A stretch of 31,072 nucleotides of DNA, taken from positions 1 through 31,072 of the forward strand of contig JAPJOH010000026.1 in assembly GCA_030826265.1 (NCBI GenBank), in the 5' to 3' direction. This DNA comes from Collinsella aerofaciens (lineage in GTDB: Bacteria; Actinomycetota; Coriobacteriia; Coriobacteriales; Coriobacteriaceae). Under the pieces are notes generated by a model, which worked only from the letters and a program-made list of their open reading frames with translations, did no database searches and was not told the origin of the DNA. Positions 29,484 to 31,072 of this stretch are shown here, one piece after another (position 1 is the stretch's first letter; each line of letters opens with the position of its first letter). Both the position numbers and the translations under genes were made by a program.

Positions 29484-30947
29484 ATGAGCTCTGAAAAACG
29501 AGGAGCGATTGGTTCGTTCGCTCTGCTGGGCATGACGGTCGCCGCCGTGTTCGGTATCAAGAACATCATCAACAACAACGCGGCCATCGGCTTGGCAGCT
29601 GCGCCGTCGTTCTTCTTCGCCACGCTTTTGTACTTTGTCCCCTATACCCTGGTTACCGCCGAGTTCGTCGGCCTTAACAAGGACTCCGAGTCGGGCGTGT
29701 ACGCATGGGTTAAGACCTCGATGGGTGGTCGCTGGGCGTTCCTGACGGCATTTAGCTACTGGTTCGTTAACCTGTTCTTCTTTGCGTCCGTCCTGCCCAA
29801 CGTCATCATCTACGCGAGCTACGTGTTCTTTGGTGCCAACGCCGAGCTTTCGCAGCTGTGGATCACCATTATCGAGATCGTTGTCTTTGCTATCGCCACG
29901 TGGGTTTCGACCAAGGGCGCTAAGTGGATCGGCTCCATTTCCTCCTTCGGTTCGACCGCGGCTCTCGGCCTGACCGCCGTGTTCATCCTCCTGTCCCTGG
30001 CTGCTGCCTTTGGCGGCGTTGAGTTCGCTACGGCTCCTACTCCCGCTAACATGGCTCCCGACATGAGCAACTTCGCAACTGCGTGGGGCTTCTTCGGTAC
30101 GCTTGCCTGGATCATCCAGGGCGTTGGCGGCGCTGAGTCTGTCGGCGTGTTCCTTAACGACCTTAAGGGTGGCGTCAAGGCCTTCGTACGCACCGTCGTT
30201 ATCGCCGGTCTGACCATCGGCCTTCTGTATGCAGGCGCTTCGCTGCTGGTTAACCTGTTCATCCCCGAGGGCGGCGTTGCCATCTCCACCGGTATCTTCG
30301 ACGTATTCGGCGCTGTCTTTGCCCACTTTGGCATTCCCATGGAAGTGTCTACGCGCGCCATCGGCTTGATCCTTCTCGCCGCCACGCTGGGCTCCCTCAT
30401 GATGTGGACCTCTGCTCCCATCAAGGTTTTCTTCACCGAGATCCCCAAGGGTGTCTTTGGTAGCAAGATCGTCGAGCTCAACGAGCACGGCATTCCCGCC
30501 CGCGCTGCCTGGCTGCAGTTCGCCATCGTCGTCCCCATCCTGATCATCCCGGCCCTGGGCTCCGGTAACCTCGACGACCTGCTCATGATCGTCACCAACA
30601 TGACGGCTGCCACCGCTCTGCTCCCGCCGCTGCTGATCCTGCTTGCCTACTTTATGTTGCGCAAGAACTTCGACGCTGCTCCCCGTGGCTTCCGCATGGG
30701 TTCGCGCACCTTTGGCCTGGTCATTGCTGCATTCCTGCTTGTGGTCTTCTGCTTCGTGCTTATCTGCGGCACCATTCCGCTCGATCAGCCGCTGTGGCTG
30801 ACGCTGGTCTACAACGTTGGCGGCGTGGTTGTCTTCTTGGGCCTTGCCGTGATGTGGTACAACCGCTACATCAACCGCCTGCGCGAGACCGATCCCGAGG
30901 CCGCCGAGAACGAGCTTCGCCCTTCCGTCCTCGATATGATGGAGTAG
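29484..30947 (+). CDS. APC-superfamily amino-acid permease
   Basis: A 487-residue inner-membrane transporter of the amino acid-polyamine-organocation superfamily with about 12 predicted helices. Helix 1 carries GMTVAAVFGIKNIINNNAAIGL (given here as GMTVAAVFGIKN and INNNAAIGL), which includes the unwound segment that binds substrate; NKDSESGVYAWVKTSMGGRW after helix 2 is the loop typical of the glutamate/GABA-antiporter-like branch, shown here as a 20-residue stretch. The substrate is probably an amino acid, not a sugar, although the gene follows lacZ-ebgC. I place the start at ATG 29484, with GGGAGGG ending 3 nt upstream; an in-frame TTG at 29472 would include that site. A strong terminator lies 48 bp downstream. 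Own promoter or read-through from ebgC are both possible. Confidence 0.88.
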   Translation: MSSEKRGAIGSFALLGMTVAAVFGIKNIINNNAAIGLAAAPSFFFATLLYFVPYTLVTAEFVGLNKDSESGVYAWVKTSMGGRWAFLTAFSYWFVNLFFFASVLPNVIIYASYVFFGANAELSQLWITIIEIVVFAIATWVSTKGAKWIGSISSFGSTAALGLTAVFILLSLAAAFGGVEFATAPTPANMAPDMSNFATAWGFFGTLAWIIQGVGGAESVGVFLNDLKGGVKAFVRTVVIAGLTIGLLYAGASLLVNLFIPEGGVAISTGIFDVFGAVFAHFGIPMEVSTRAIGLILLAATLGSLMMWTSAPIKVFFTEIPKGVFGSKIVELNEHGIPARAAWLQFAIVVPILIIPALGSGNLDDLLMIVTNMTAATALLPPLLILLAYFMLRKNFDAAPRGFRMGSRTFGLVIAAFLLVVFCFVLICGTIPLDQPLWLTLVYNVGGVVVFLGLAVMWYNRYINRLRETDPEAAENELRPSVLDMME

Positions 30948-30994
30948 CGGCTAGGATTAATCTACGGCTGTGGAATAAATCGATTCCCTTTCCT

Positions 30995-31024
30995 AAGGAG
31001 GGGCCTTACGAGGCCCCTCCTTTT
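30995..31024 (+). terminator. Rho-independent terminator after the APC permease
   Basis: A perfect 12-bp stem (30995-31006 with 31011-31022) with a TACG loop runs into TTTT. It lies 48 bp after the permease stop codon. The last 48 bases of the window hold nothing else I can identify. Confidence 0.93.
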
Positions 31025-31072
31025 AATATGAGCAGGACATTGTCAAGAGGCAAAATCGGGCCTGGCCCCAAC

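Noticed and set aside
25839..30488. Very long open frame (over 1500 codons) on the minus strand, opposite lacZ, ebgC and the permease
   Set aside because: It is antisense to three clearly recognisable genes, has a low-complexity Arg/His/Val/Leu composition and matches no family. Strong G/C bias at third positions leaves few stop codons in that frame.
24..31040. A 15-bp sequence at 24-38 (ATGTCCTGCTCATAT) is present inverted at 31026-31040
   Set aside because: About one such 15-bp coincidence is expected by chance in a window of this size, and the flanks do not match. Its position near both ends is probably due to where the window was cut, although a short genomic repeat is not excluded.

Overview
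The window looks like chromosomal DNA of a high-GC actinobacterial gut commensal of the class Coriobacteriia, most likely Collinsella. This is inferred from gene content, codon use with G/C-rich third positions, and the style of the intergenic palindromes; no marker gene such as rRNA is present to prove it. It holds 19 protein-coding genes, all apparently intact, and no rRNA, tRNA, CRISPR array or insertion sequence that I can see.

Layout. Positions 233-2257 carry the chaperone htpG, followed by about 490 bp of stacked hairpins. At 2697-7703 lie two adjacent YhgE/Pip-type membrane proteins, then an EamA-type transporter (7905-8888), an M20 amidohydrolase with an OFA-like MFS transporter (9004-11723), hisS (11886-13199) and ppc (13457-16270). 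The lar locus spans 16738-21371: larA (nickel-pincer lactate racemase) and an aquaglyceroporin-like larD on the plus strand converge on a minus-strand operon larB-larC-tetR. Then come serB (minus), aspS (plus), a 62-bp tandem repeat array, and a divergent lacI / lacZ-ebgC locus with three matching operators. An APC-family amino-acid permease and its terminator close the window.

How the genes work together. LarB and LarC make and metallate the pincer cofactor used by LarA, and LarD probably lets lactate cross the membrane. The third gene of the larBC operon is a TetR regulator, and an 11-bp perfect inverted repeat abuts the -10 box in front of larB, so autoregulation of cofactor synthesis is likely. 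The LarC here is only the N-terminal half of the usual protein and no larE is in the window, so the remaining cofactor functions must be encoded elsewhere or be absent. LacI, its operators, LacZ and EbgC form a self-contained beta-galactoside unit without a sugar transporter.

Most unusual structure. Two elements of 127 and 116 bp, each a long perfect palindrome around a shared core hairpin, sit on either side of larA-larD. Their inner cores are nearly identical while their outer arms are unrelated in sequence yet perfectly self-complementary. Similar 'palindrome around a hairpin' structures with unrelated sequence occur after htpG and after the M20 gene, and a single long stem lies before hisS. 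A second striking structure is the exact 62-bp periodic array between aspS and lacI, whose alternating complementary half-sites allow mutually exclusive hairpins.
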